A stretch of DNA of 31,389 nt from Prevotellaceae bacterium (GTDB lineage Bacteria; Bacteroidota; Bacteroidia; Bacteroidales; Bacteroidaceae): contig JABZLB010000032.1 in assembly GCA_015256945.1 (NCBI GenBank), positions 1-31,389 of the forward strand. The letters run 5' to 3'. The translations under genes were made by a program, and so were the position numbers. How positions within the stretch are numbered: position 1 is the first letter of the stretch; every line of letters begins with the position of its first letter. The notes beneath the pieces are model-generated. The model did not search any database. It was not told where the DNA came from and worked only from the letters and a program-made list of their open reading frames with translations. This document shows, piece by piece, positions 8,001 to 15,917 of this stretch.

Positions 8001-11000
8001 TTATTTCAAAACAACCTTCTTACCATTATGAATATAGATACCATGCTGTGGGTGCTCAACACGCTGTCCTTGCAAATTATAGTATACGTTATTGCCAGCT
8101 TCTTTCAACTCGATATTAGAAATTTCAAGAGCTGTTCCTGCTGCATCAGCATCAACTCCATCCTCATTACCATCGAAAATCATTACCTTGGATGGTGTGG
8201 CGCCAACCATATTCTTAGGACGAGCATAGGCTTTATGCACCGGCATTGTGAACTGCTTGTTGGAAGCACTCACCGGCTGGGCAGGGTCATAAGCGGGTAC
8301 AAGCATGAAGTAGCCTTTGCTAGCCGACATGGTGTACAGCGGATCCATGTTGCCTGCAGCGTATGTTGACTGGATATTTGTTGCCTTTTCGGTCACCCCT
8401 GTCATAATATTGCCCGTAATTGTATATGGGGCATTGTCCTTCTCGCCTATCGCATAGTAGAAGTCGTTAGGTAGTTCAAACGAGTTTCTGCTTTGAATAA
8501 GTACACCCGTGTACGCTGGAACATAGCTGTAATCGCCCGATGCTCCACCATTCAAATCGATGCTGTTCACCTTGAATCTGTATACTGGAGTAGTTCCGTT
8601 TTGAGCAGGTTTTGGTGAAGATATTTGTGCAACGTAGGCAGCAACATCACCATTTCCATTCTCACGATAGTAAATACCGAGGTCAGAATCAAACTCACGG
8701 GCAAAGGTTCCATACTGTTTTTGTATCTTAACACCCTTAATTTTATAGTCAATTTGCGATGTATACTTTACCCATTGAGCCTTATATGCTGCGACAGCCG
8801 AAGGCTTAACGTAAATTTTCTGCGATGCGCTGAACTCGTGAATATTATCACCAAGCTCCCACTTTATTGAACTCATATCGCGCGTAGGTACAGCACTCGT
8901 AAAGAAAACACTTTCTACCGTAGTTGATCCATCGTGCTTTTTAAAGGCATCGATACCCATATAGTCGAGCGTATTACGGAATACCACCTCCTTAATATTG
9001 GTGTTATTCTTGTCCATTGCATAGTCTGCCCACAAACGAACCTGATATGATTTGCCATCTGTCGGGTTGGTAACGGTAGGTCTTACAACATAAGTATACA
9101 CATCAGCTTTGGTGTCAACGATCATCACAGCTTTGGAAGACAGTGGGAAATACTCGGTATAACCATTCCCCGTTCCATTGGTTTCGGCCATGAACGACGT
9201 CTGATGCAAGGGGAATTGACTCCATAAAGGGTTACTCGAATAGGCTGTTTCGGCATCCTTTCTGATACTAATATGTATCTTCGATTTATCAACATTTGCC
9301 GGGTTAAACGCCGAAGGATCAATGTTCGTTACAGGCGTTTTGCTCAGGAATGCAATTGTATTGAGCTTGGCTACACGGTCGAAAGCAAATGCCTCAATTT
9401 TGTTAACCTTCTCGGGAATAGTTATATTCTCGAGGTTCTGAACAAAGTAAAAGGCCTGTGCACCGATGGTTTCTATGGTAGGAGGCAGCATAGTATAATA
9501 GGTGTTAGCCTTTGCCGGCGGGAAAGCCCTGAGGGTTTTCTTGTCCTTACTCAGCAGGAAGCCGTCAACACTTGAATAGGTTGCATTATCCTTATCAACG
9601 GTAAACTTCTCCAAACTTGCGCATTCCTGGAAGCCCGTAGGGTCAATATGGTTCACATTTTTGGGAATAACAATTTCCTGCAGGCTTGTACATGTATTGA
9701 AAGCATCCTTTTTAATCTCGGTAACAGTTTCAGGAAGCTCTATTCTTTTCAAAGCACTCGCACCCTGAAAAGCACCTTCACCAATAGTAGTAATACTTGC
9801 AGGCTCCTTAAATGTAACCGTTTCCATAGCCGAAGTACCGTTAAAAGCACCTCTCTCCAGCGTTGTAACCTTATCAGGAACAGTAAAGCTTTTCAGTTTG
9901 CTGTCGCCGTTAAAAGCATCAGCTTTAATTGTTTCGAGCGTAGTAGTACCGTTAAAAGTAAACTCCTCTAAGTTCTTACAGCCCGTGAAAGCACCCTTTC
10001 CAATAGTCTTCAATTGAGAACCATCGGCTACCGTTACTTTCTTTAAGCCTGAACTACTAAAGGCACTCCAGTCAACAGTTTCAACAGAAGCAGGAAGATT
10101 TAACGTTTCAATTTTAGAACCCGTAAAGGCAAATGTGCCAATTTTTTTCAGTTTTGAGGGAGCTTCAAAAGCCAGTTCCCTCAATGACGTTGTTTGCTGG
10201 AAGGCATCTCCTTCAATCTCTTCAAGGTTGCTGTTAAAGTTTACTTTAGTCACCTTTGCAGCATAATAGAAAGCTCTCCGCTTAATAGTCTTTGTAGTTG
10301 GCAGGGTAGTATATTCGCCCTCTTTGCCTGAAGGGAACAACACCAGGTCTGTACCGGCCTTGTTATATAACACTCCTCCTGCATCAACCATGTAGTTAGG
10401 GTTGCCCGATTCTACATCAAAAGCCGTAAGGTCGTTGTTGCCACCGAAGGCGCCTTCCTGAATATCAGTAACCGAAGTACCCAGTAAAACGTTCCTCAGT
10501 TTGGTAGCTTTATCGAAGGCTCCTTTCTCCAACTTCTTCACATCGTTCAGTTCAATAGCCGTCAAACCGCTTACTTGTGCAAAGGCTGCCTGTGCTACGG
10601 TTTCTACTCCATTGGGCATACGGTATACGCTTGCAGCGGGCTGTGTTGTGGTTCCCTGGTAACTGGGCTTGGAAGATGGCTGTCCTTGCTTGGCGTTAGG
10701 ATAGGCAATCAGTGTTTTTCCGTCTGCCGACAGCAACACACCATCCTCTGATTTAAATGCTGTATTGCCCGGAGCCACTGCAATTTCTCTCAGAGACGTC
10801 GCACTTGTATAGCCTGAGAACTCAGCCGTTGAGGGAGATTCCTTCAACGATGCTGGCAGAGTTATCTTTGTAAGATTGCCTGCAGACAGGAACGTACTGG
10901 CGCGAACGCCATATACTCCTTCAGGTATAGTATACTCGGTTTCGGGCTTAGCCACGGGGTATCCAATAATCCATTTGTTGCCATTCTTGTTTTCAAACAG

Positions 11001-11354
11001 CACACCACCTTCAGAACTGAACGTTGGATTAGACGCATTCACCGTGATAGACTGCAATGCAGCCATCTTTGAAAAGGCACCGTCATTGATCGTTGTAACC
11101 GAAGCTGGAACCTCTATTGTGCTGATATTGTTACCCTTAAAAACATTAGCTTCTATAATTTTAATGGTATTGGGCATTACAATAGACGTAGCAGCAGGTG
11201 CCGTACTATTGTTCATGATTGCCGTTACCGTAAATTCGTACTGATGATTCGGGTCCCAAACCGTGCTCGGTATGGTTACAACTCCACTCTTCGAGGTAGT
11301 ACAAAACTGTACATTGTACTCTCTTTGAATACCATCGTGCCCGCCAGGTTCCAT
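8001..11354 (-). CDS. BspA-type leucine-rich-repeat surface protein (body, frame broken upstream)
   Basis: A large repeat protein of the BspA family, known in oral and gut Bacteroidota as surface adhesins. The 1117-aa frame holds many ~23-residue TpLRR-type repeats with the pattern TTIGEGAFQGASALKRIELP, covering roughly residues 60-700. A C-terminal non-repeat part follows, ending in a motif like YYNLQGQRV...GIYI.NGKKVVLK; this resembles C-terminal sorting tails of secreted Bacteroidota proteins (type IX-like), which is family knowledge and not proven here. The first in-frame ATG is 11354, yet the frame continues upstream (VYVDGITYQVTK) to a stop, and a signal peptide sits in another frame at 11473. 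Restoring one base near 11391 would fuse them into a protein of about 1157 aa. As it stands, the body lacks an export signal, so it is a pseudogene or a sequence error. Confidence 0.85.
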   Translation of the reverse strand: MEPGGHDGIQREYNVQFCTTSKSGVVTIPSTVWDPNHQYEFTVTAIMNNSTAPAATSIVMPNTIKIIEANVFKGNNISTIEVPASVTTINDGAFSKMAALQSITVNASNPTFSSEGGVLFENKNGNKWIIGYPVAKPETEYTIPEGVYGVRASTFLSAGNLTKITLPASLKESPSTAEFSGYTSATSLREIAVAPGNTAFKSEDGVLLSADGKTLIAYPNAKQGQPSSKPSYQGTTTQPAASVYRMPNGVETVAQAAFAQVSGLTAIELNDVKKLEKGAFDKATKLRNVLLGTSVTDIQEGAFGGNNDLTAFDVESGNPNYMVDAGGVLYNKAGTDLVLFPSGKEGEYTTLPTTKTIKRRAFYYAAKVTKVNFNSNLEEIEGDAFQQTTSLRELAFEAPSKLKKIGTFAFTGSKIETLNLPASVETVDWSAFSSSGLKKVTVADGSQLKTIGKGAFTGCKNLEEFTFNGTTTLETIKADAFNGDSKLKSFTVPDKVTTLERGAFNGTSAMETVTFKEPASITTIGEGAFQGASALKRIELPETVTEIKKDAFNTCTSLQEIVIPKNVNHIDPTGFQECASLEKFTVDKDNATYSSVDGFLLSKDKKTLRAFPPAKANTYYTMLPPTIETIGAQAFYFVQNLENITIPEKVNKIEAFAFDRVAKLNTIAFLSKTPVTNIDPSAFNPANVDKSKIHISIRKDAETAYSSNPLWSQFPLHQTSFMAETNGTGNGYTEYFPLSSKAVMIVDTKADVYTYVVRPTVTNPTDGKSYQVRLWADYAMDKNNTNIKEVVFRNTLDYMGIDAFKKHDGSTTVESVFFTSAVPTRDMSSIKWELGDNIHEFSASQKIYVKPSAVAAYKAQWVKYTSQIDYKIKGVKIQKQYGTFAREFDSDLGIYYRENGNGDVAAYVAQISSPKPAQNGTTPVYRFKVNSIDLNGGASGDYSYVPAYTGVLIQSRNSFELPNDFYYAIGEKDNAPYTITGNIMTGVTEKATNIQSTYAAGNMDPLYTMSASKGYFMLVPAYDPAQPVSASNKQFTMPVHKAYARPKNMVGATPSKVMIFDGNEDGVDADAAGTALEISNIELKEAGNNVYYNLQGQRVEHPQHGIYIHNGKKVVLK

Positions 11355-11379
11355 CTTGGTAACCTGATACGTAATGCCA

Positions 11380-11473
11380 TCTACGTAAACTTGTCGTTTA
11401 CAATAAGGGCATTAGCAGCTGTTACATACAACAACGCGAGCAAAGTAAAAAATAATAACTTTACTTTTCTCAT
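11380..11473 (-). pseudogene. detached signal-peptide start of the BspA-like gene
   Basis: From the ATG at 11471-11473 the minus strand reads MRKVKLLFFTLLALLYVTAA then NALIVNDKFT and a stop. This is a good signal peptide (basic start, hydrophobic core, A-N-A cleavage site). The next residues of a normal BspA would be VYVDGITYQV, found in the body frame. The offset between the two ATGs is 119 nt, so a single missing base around 11390-11392 (GACAAGTT where GACAAAGTT would read through) explains the break. No slippery heptamer is visible, which argues against programmed frameshifting. Confidence 0.75.
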
Positions 11474-11480
11474 AGTTTTA

Positions 11481-11541
11481 ACAACTCTAACTTGATTAAT
11501 ACATTTACAACTCTTATATTAAATAAAATTTTTACAACTCT
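11481..11541 (-). repeat. three evenly spaced AGAGTTGT repeats in the BspA leader
   Basis: AGAGTTGT occurs on the minus strand at 11481-11488, 11507-11514 and 11534-11541, 26 and 27 bp apart. The upstream two share a longer match, ATAAGAGTTGTAAA. The last copy lies just before the BspA start codon. They could be binding sites on DNA or RNA. Confidence 0.55.
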
Positions 11542-11654
11542 TATGTTTTTACAATTATTGGGTCGTTTGCCCCAAACCTACTGCTGATGCAATGCCTGAC
11601 GCCCCAGCAAAAACAACCCTGCTCTCTCTTTACAGGTCGCAAAGTAACTATCAT
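11541..11654 (-). CDS. possible 37-aa leader ORF
   Basis: A short frame within the long BspA leader begins MIVTLRPVKREQGCF and ends NDPIIVKT. It has no evident Shine-Dalgarno sequence and no known match that I can name. It is listed because it lies in a conserved-looking leader between the predicted transcript start (about 11759) and the BspA start. It may be chance. Confidence 0.2.
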   Translation of the reverse strand: MIVTLRPVKREQGCFCWGVRHCISSRFGANDPIIVKT

Positions 11655-11765
11655 TATGTTCTGATTATGCTAACGCAGGGTGATAACTCTGACGTCTTTA
11701 AATTCAGAACTCTCTCTTCTCTTCATATCAAAGTCCTTGTCCCGGATCTCTGTTTAAATTATGTG

Positions 11766-11773
11766 CAAAGGTA
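11766..11773 (-). promoter_or_regulatory. -7 box for BspA-like transcript
   Basis: TACCTTTG on the minus strand matches TAnnTTTG. It would give a leader of about 285 nt before the signal-peptide ATG at 11473. It is the best box seen in the region. Confidence 0.5.
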
Positions 11774-11923
11774 TACATATTTATAGGGATTGTTAATTAT
11801 TTTTCAGTTTTGCAATTTTTCCATTATCCCTATATTATTTCCATTACGTCATTTACGTTTCTTATTTGTACAAAATGCCATAAAATATCTGCTTCACGCC
11901 CCCCTCTAATTGCCATAAACAAC

Positions 11924-11954
11924 AAAAAGGCGGCTCTTGACAAGCCGCCTTTTC
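11924..11954. terminator. bidirectional rho-independent terminator
   Basis: AAAAGGCGGCT and AGCCGCCTTTT pair around the loop CTTGACA, with A and T runs on either side, so it works on both strands. It ends the doxX transcript, 120 bp past its stop, and insulates the BspA promoter. Confidence 0.85.
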
Positions 11955-12073
11955 TATATTATATCCTGCCTGTACAGGGGTTACGCTGCATACATACCGG
12001 GCTGCGCTAGGCTGAAAAGCACCAGTCTGCACCTTAATATATATAATACAGCAGGCCCCATGCCGCTACCATG

Positions 12074-12496
12074 TCAGCTCAATATGCCCCTGCGTGTAAC
12101 GGCATATTTGCCTCCGCCCGTCAGCACAAGCACTGCCGAGCCCAGCAAATACAGCATGGGCAGCTCTACGGCCCATCCGCCTGTGGCCTCGTTCATGCTG
12201 AACAGCAGACCCGCATGCGCCATAAAGACGGCTACAACCATATTGCCGGCCATCACCACGGCGGCAGCACGGGTATACAAGCCCAAAACAATCATCAGCG
12301 AACACAGCAGCTCTGCGGCCACCGAAAGCCACACAAGACCCGACGGCAAGCCTCTTTCCGCCAGCATTGCAGCCACAAAAACATATCCGCCCATGGCCTT
12401 GGCTATGCCATGAAACAACATTAATCCACCTACTGTCAAACGCAAAAGCAATAATCCCAAATCGTTATTGCGAAGAAAATTTTTCTGCAATTCCAT
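12074..12496 (-). CDS. DoxX-family membrane protein
   Basis: A 140-aa integral membrane protein of the DoxX family (four predicted helices). The conserved opening LGLLLLRLTVGGLMLFHGIAK lies near residues 11-31, followed by helices around LVWLSVAAELLCSLMIVLGL, AAAVVMAGNMVVAVFMAH and LPMLYLLGSAVLVLTGGGKY. The family is linked to oxidoreductase or redox-related membrane functions, but the exact role is unknown. The start chosen is ATG at 12496 (MELQKNFLRNN), preceded by AATAAGG; a longer frame from a TTG at 12550 adds 18 residues without membrane character. A terminator lies at 11924-11954. Confidence 0.85.
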   Translation of the reverse strand: MELQKNFLRNNDLGLLLLRLTVGGLMLFHGIAKAMGGYVFVAAMLAERGLPSGLVWLSVAAELLCSLMIVLGLYTRAAAVVMAGNMVVAVFMAHAGLLFSMNEATGGWAVELPMLYLLGSAVLVLTGGGKYAVTRRGILS

Positions 12497-12580
12497 TTTT
12501 ACCTTATTATATTGTCTGTACATGCAAGCATCATTGCCATGCTCTGTCAAAATGAATCTGATTCCCTGCCGATACCGTTC

Positions 12581-12754
12581 CTATTCGCGAGGGTAACCAT
12601 GTTTCTCACCCATACGCTGTAACTGTGTTTCGTCACACTTCTTTTTACGGGCAAGATGACTGCCGTCAACAGGCCTTTTTGCCTGACAGGGCACGCCTGA
12701 CAGGATGTTTTCTGTCGCCAGCAGGCCGGCCGTGCAACCCTGCTGCTTACCCAT
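12581..12754 (-). CDS. possible small basic protein (57 aa)
   Basis: A short frame from ATG 12754 to TAG 12581. The product starts MGKQQGCTAGLL and ends QLQRMGEKHGYPRE, with a basic patch ARKKK in the middle. I do not recognise a family. It is worth listing because a TAnnTTTG box lies at 12780-12787, about 20 nt before the ATG expected at the transcript start. There is no Shine-Dalgarno sequence. A longer overlapping frame (12547-12792) covers the same DNA, and its product looks random. It lies upstream of doxX in the same direction, so the DNA may instead be a long doxX leader. Confidence 0.3.
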   Translation of the reverse strand: MGKQQGCTAGLLATENILSGVPCQAKRPVDGSHLARKKKCDETQLQRMGEKHGYPRE

Positions 12755-12779
12755 GCCGGTGGTTTACGGTTCTTCACGA

Positions 12780-12787
12780 CAAAGATA
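12780..12787 (-). promoter_or_regulatory. -7 box upstream of doxX / 57-aa ORF
   Basis: TATCTTTG on the minus strand. Transcription would begin near 12774, giving a ~278-nt leader to doxX that contains the 57-aa frame. No matching -33 TTTG was found. Confidence 0.45.
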
Positions 12788-12874
12788 AACATTATAATGG
12801 ATTCGTGAATATGATTTAACGGGAAATTGTTGACAACGTATTTCTCTGGCCTTTACGCCATGGAGGTTATCGTA

Positions 12875-12952
12875 CGGCGGCCGTCAGCAGCGCGTACGGC
12901 TATCGTCATACGCGTTGTTCGACGGTCGTCAGCAGCGCTGCCGACGGCCGCC
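12875..12952. repeat. GC-rich four-unit intergenic repeat, copy B
   Basis: Units lie at 12875-12885, 12897-12907, 12920-12930 and 12942-12952, starting 22, 23 and 22 bp apart, as in copy A. The outer ends form a perfect 14-bp inverted repeat: GTACGGCGGCCGTC at 12872-12885 and its reverse complement at 12943-12956. It sits between the divergent doxX and mutS2 transcripts. The rest of the 12497-13133 gap shows only the small ORF, a direct repeat GCCTGACAGG (12681-12690, 12695-12704) and promoters. Confidence 0.8.
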
Positions 12953-13117
12953 GTACAACCAGCATCACAACGTATCGTGCGCACCATAAGCCCCTGAAAG
13001 CAGGTACATCACGAAACAACGGGGGCAGCACTGTGTCCTTTTCCCTCACACCGAAAAATATATCGCCGTGCCGTTGTGCATTTCAGGTTCAATTGAAAAT
13101 AACTCAAAAATATATCG

Positions 13118-13125
13118 TAACTTTG
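13118..13125 (+). promoter_or_regulatory. -7 box for mutS2
   Basis: TAACTTTG matches TAnnTTTG. The ATG chosen for mutS2 (13134) begins 9 nt after the box, close to the predicted +1, so the mRNA may be leaderless. A TTCAATTGAA dyad lies at 13088-13097. Confidence 0.55.
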
Positions 13126-13133
13126 CCCGTGAT

Positions 13134-15821
13134 ATGATATATCCTACGAATTTTGAAGCCAAAACAGGCTTTGACGAGATACGCACATTGCTGAAAGCGC
13201 AGTGCCTGTCAACGCTGGGCAAGAGTCTGGTCGACGAACTGACGTTCTCTTCCGATGCCAATCAGGTAAACCGATGGATGGAGGAGATTCGCGAAATGAG
13301 GCGCATCGGCGAGGAAGAAGATGCACTGCCGCTCGTTGGTTTCTACGATGTGAGAGACAGTTTAAAGCGTGTTCGCTTAGAGGGTACGTGGATGGAAGAG
13401 GAGGAACTCTTCGATTTGAAGCGTTCGTTGCAGACTATCGACCAGCTGGTTAAGTTTTTTTATCGCGGCGAGCCCGTTGACGACGATACGGCTTCGCGCT
13501 ACGACGGCGGCGACAACAGTGTGCCGGCACAGGCCGACAACACCGATAACGATGCCTTTTCGCTAAAGCGATGGACCTGGCCTGCGCTGCACGACCTGGC
13601 CGACGGCATTGCCACGTTCCCCGTTTTGGTGCAGCAAATTGAACAGATTATTGACAAATTCGGACACATGCGCGACACGGCGTCGCCCGAACTGGCACAA
13701 ATTCGCCGTGAGTTATCGCGTGTAGAGGGCTCCATTTCGCGCATTCTTGGCGGCATATTGCGTTCGGCACAGGCCGAGGGTATTGTTGAAAAGGACGTCA
13801 CCCCCACCATGCGCGACGGCCGATTAGTAATTCCTGTTGCGCCCGCACTGAAACGAAAGATACACGGTATTGTGCACGACGAAAGTGCATCGGGCCGCAC
13901 GGTGTTCATCGAACCGACCGAAGTGGTGGAGGCCAACAACAAAATCAGGGAGCTTGAAAGCGACGAACGTCACGAAATGATACGCATACTGACGAAGATG
14001 GCCGAAAGAATACGTCCGCATGTACGCGAAATGCTCGACAGCTATCAGTTTCTGGCGCAGGTCGATTTGGTGCAGGCCAAGGCACAATTGGCCCGACAAA
14101 TGCAGGCCTTTGAGCCGCAGGTACAGGACCATCCTTACATCGACTGGATTCGTGCAGTGCACCCGCTGCTGGCCCGTACGCTTGAAAAGAAGGGCGAAAA
14201 GGTAAGGCCGCTCGATATAATGCTGACGCCTGAGAAGCACATTCTGATTATTTCAGGGCCCAACGCCGGTGGAAAATCAGTATGTTTAAAGACTACGGGG
14301 CTGCTGCAATACATGCTGCAGACGGGCCTTAGCATACCTGTTGATGCGCGCTCTACATGCGGCCTGTTCAACGATATAATGATTGACATAGGCGATGAAC
14401 AGAGTATGGAGAACGACCTTTCAACCTATTCGTCGCACCTGCTCAACATGAAGAACATGATTCGGCAGGCTTCGCCCCATACCTTAATATTAATAGACGA
14501 GTTCGGTACAGGCACCGAGCCGCAGATTGGAGGTGCTATTGCCGAAAGCGTTCTGGGGCAATTCTGCCGCCGTGGTGCCTGGGCGGTGATTACAACACAC
14601 TATCAAAACCTGAAGCATTTTGCCGATTCGCACGACGGTATCGTCAACGGCGCGATGCTTTATGACCGTCATGAGATGCGCCCGCTGTTTCAATTGGCCA
14701 TAGGAAGGCCCGGAAGCTCGTTTGCAATTGAGATAGCACGCAAGACGGGACTGCCTGAAGAGGTGATACATGAGGCCGAAAACATTGTAGGGTCCGACTA
14801 TATTCAGAGCGACAAATACCTTCAGGACATTGTCCGCGACAAGCGTTACTGGGAACAGAAACGGCAGAATATTCACCAAAAGGAAAAAGAATTGCAACGC
14901 CGTATAGAACAGTATGAAACGGAGGTTACGGACGTAGAGAAAGAGCGTAAGGCCATTCTTGACAAGGCACGCCAGGCTGCTGAGGAGCTGATAAGGGAAA
15001 GTAACCGGCGCATTGAGAACGCTATCCGCGAAATTCGTGAGCAGCAGGCCGAAAAGGAATCGACACGATTGATAAGGGCTGAGCTTGAAACCTTCAGGCA
15101 AGAAGTTGAGAACGACAGCTGGAAACAAGCCGCAAAGGGCAGAAAGGGTGCCGGTACGATGAGCGAAGACGACTTTCAAAAGAAGGTCGAACAAATTAAA
15201 GCACGCCGCAAACGCCATGAAGAACATCTTAAAAACAAGAGCGAACGCGAGCAGCGTGCAGCAACATCTCTGCGCGAGGCTGCAATAAAGGCGGCCGAAA
15301 AAGCCCGTGAACCCATTGCCGTTGGCGCGCAGGTTCGCATAAAAGGCATGAAAACCATGGGTACGATAGAGGATATTTCGGGCAAAACGGCTACGCTGGT
15401 GATGGGCGGCATGCGCACCAAGCTGCCCCTGTCGCGCCTCAAAAGTGCCGCCACAAAGCCGGAACAGCAAACCGAAAACGACGCACCCAAAACGCGAATG
15501 GATGAAATTAAGGAGGGCTTGCAAAGCTATAAGATGTCGAATATGACACAAAATACCATCGACAGCCATCGTAAAAGCTTCCACCAGGACCTTGACATCC
15601 GTGGACTTCGCGGCGATGAGGCCCTCGTTGCAGTGCAGCGTTTTATCGACGATGCCATATTAATGGGCGCACAGCGCGTCAGAATATTGCATGGAAAAGG
15701 CAACGGAATATTACGCCAGCTGATTAGACAGTATCTCGATTCAGAGCCGGGAGTGATGAATTATCGCGATGAAAACGTACAATTTGGCGGCGCAGGAATC
15801 ACCGTTGCCGATTTAAGCTGA
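13134..15821 (+). CDS. mutS2: MutS2 family DNA-binding ATPase/endonuclease
   Basis: An 895-aa MutS2 protein, a cytosolic ATPase that binds branched DNA or stalled ribosomes in studied species; it is not the mismatch-repair MutS. Walker A SGPNAGGKS is near 375-383, Walker B LILIDEFGTGTEP near 450-462, and a long coiled coil (KEKELQRRIEQYETEV...) follows at about 580-700. A C-terminal Smr domain runs from LDIRGLRG (~819) to LHGKGNGILR (~851-860). It is longer than typical (~780-830 aa); a Gly/Asp/Asn-rich insert at about 118-145 contributes. The open frame extends to 13068, but the TAnnTTTG box at 13118 lies inside that extension, so M13134 (MIYPTNFEAKTGFDEI) is preferred. It is probably a single-gene transcript. 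Confidence 0.93.
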   Translation: MIYPTNFEAKTGFDEIRTLLKAQCLSTLGKSLVDELTFSSDANQVNRWMEEIREMRRIGEEEDALPLVGFYDVRDSLKRVRLEGTWMEEEELFDLKRSLQTIDQLVKFFYRGEPVDDDTASRYDGGDNSVPAQADNTDNDAFSLKRWTWPALHDLADGIATFPVLVQQIEQIIDKFGHMRDTASPELAQIRRELSRVEGSISRILGGILRSAQAEGIVEKDVTPTMRDGRLVIPVAPALKRKIHGIVHDESASGRTVFIEPTEVVEANNKIRELESDERHEMIRILTKMAERIRPHVREMLDSYQFLAQVDLVQAKAQLARQMQAFEPQVQDHPYIDWIRAVHPLLARTLEKKGEKVRPLDIMLTPEKHILIISGPNAGGKSVCLKTTGLLQYMLQTGLSIPVDARSTCGLFNDIMIDIGDEQSMENDLSTYSSHLLNMKNMIRQASPHTLILIDEFGTGTEPQIGGAIAESVLGQFCRRGAWAVITTHYQNLKHFADSHDGIVNGAMLYDRHEMRPLFQLAIGRPGSSFAIEIARKTGLPEEVIHEAENIVGSDYIQSDKYLQDIVRDKRYWEQKRQNIHQKEKELQRRIEQYETEVTDVEKERKAILDKARQAAEELIRESNRRIENAIREIREQQAEKESTRLIRAELETFRQEVENDSWKQAAKGRKGAGTMSEDDFQKKVEQIKARRKRHEEHLKNKSEREQRAATSLREAAIKAAEKAREPIAVGAQVRIKGMKTMGTIEDISGKTATLVMGGMRTKLPLSRLKSAATKPEQQTENDAPKTRMDEIKEGLQSYKMSNMTQNTIDSHRKSFHQDLDIRGLRGDEALVAVQRFIDDAILMGAQRVRILHGKGNGILRQLIRQYLDSEPGVMNYRDENVQFGGAGITVADLS

Positions 15822-15849
15822 AAAATTTGGTTGCGTAAAATATTGTTCT

Positions 15850-15857
15850 TACATTTG
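15850..15857 (+). promoter_or_regulatory. -7 box for the LtaS/PAP2 operon
   Basis: TACATTTG with a -33-like TTTG at 15826-15829, spaced by 20 nt, just after the mutS2 stop. This is one of the best two-part promoters in the window. It is 60 bp before the first gene. Confidence 0.65.
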
Positions 15858-15917
15858 CAATACACCACATTTTATCAAACAAAGCCTGCAAGGCTACAAT
15901 AAAAAGGAGATACGGCC

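Noticed and set aside
11393..11400. Programmed ribosomal frameshift in the BspA-like gene
   Set aside because: No slippery heptamer or downstream structure is seen at GACAAGTTTACGTAG.
12547..12792. 81-aa minus-strand frame upstream of doxX
   Set aside because: Composition looks random, and the 57-aa frame in the same DNA is better placed relative to the promoter.
13068..13133. N-terminal extension of MutS2 (22 aa)
   Set aside because: It crosses the predicted -7 promoter box, and the family starts near MIYPTNFE.
14490..15584. 364-aa minus-strand frame inside mutS2
   Set aside because: It is antisense to a secure gene and its length follows from the coding bias of mutS2; no domain is recognisable.
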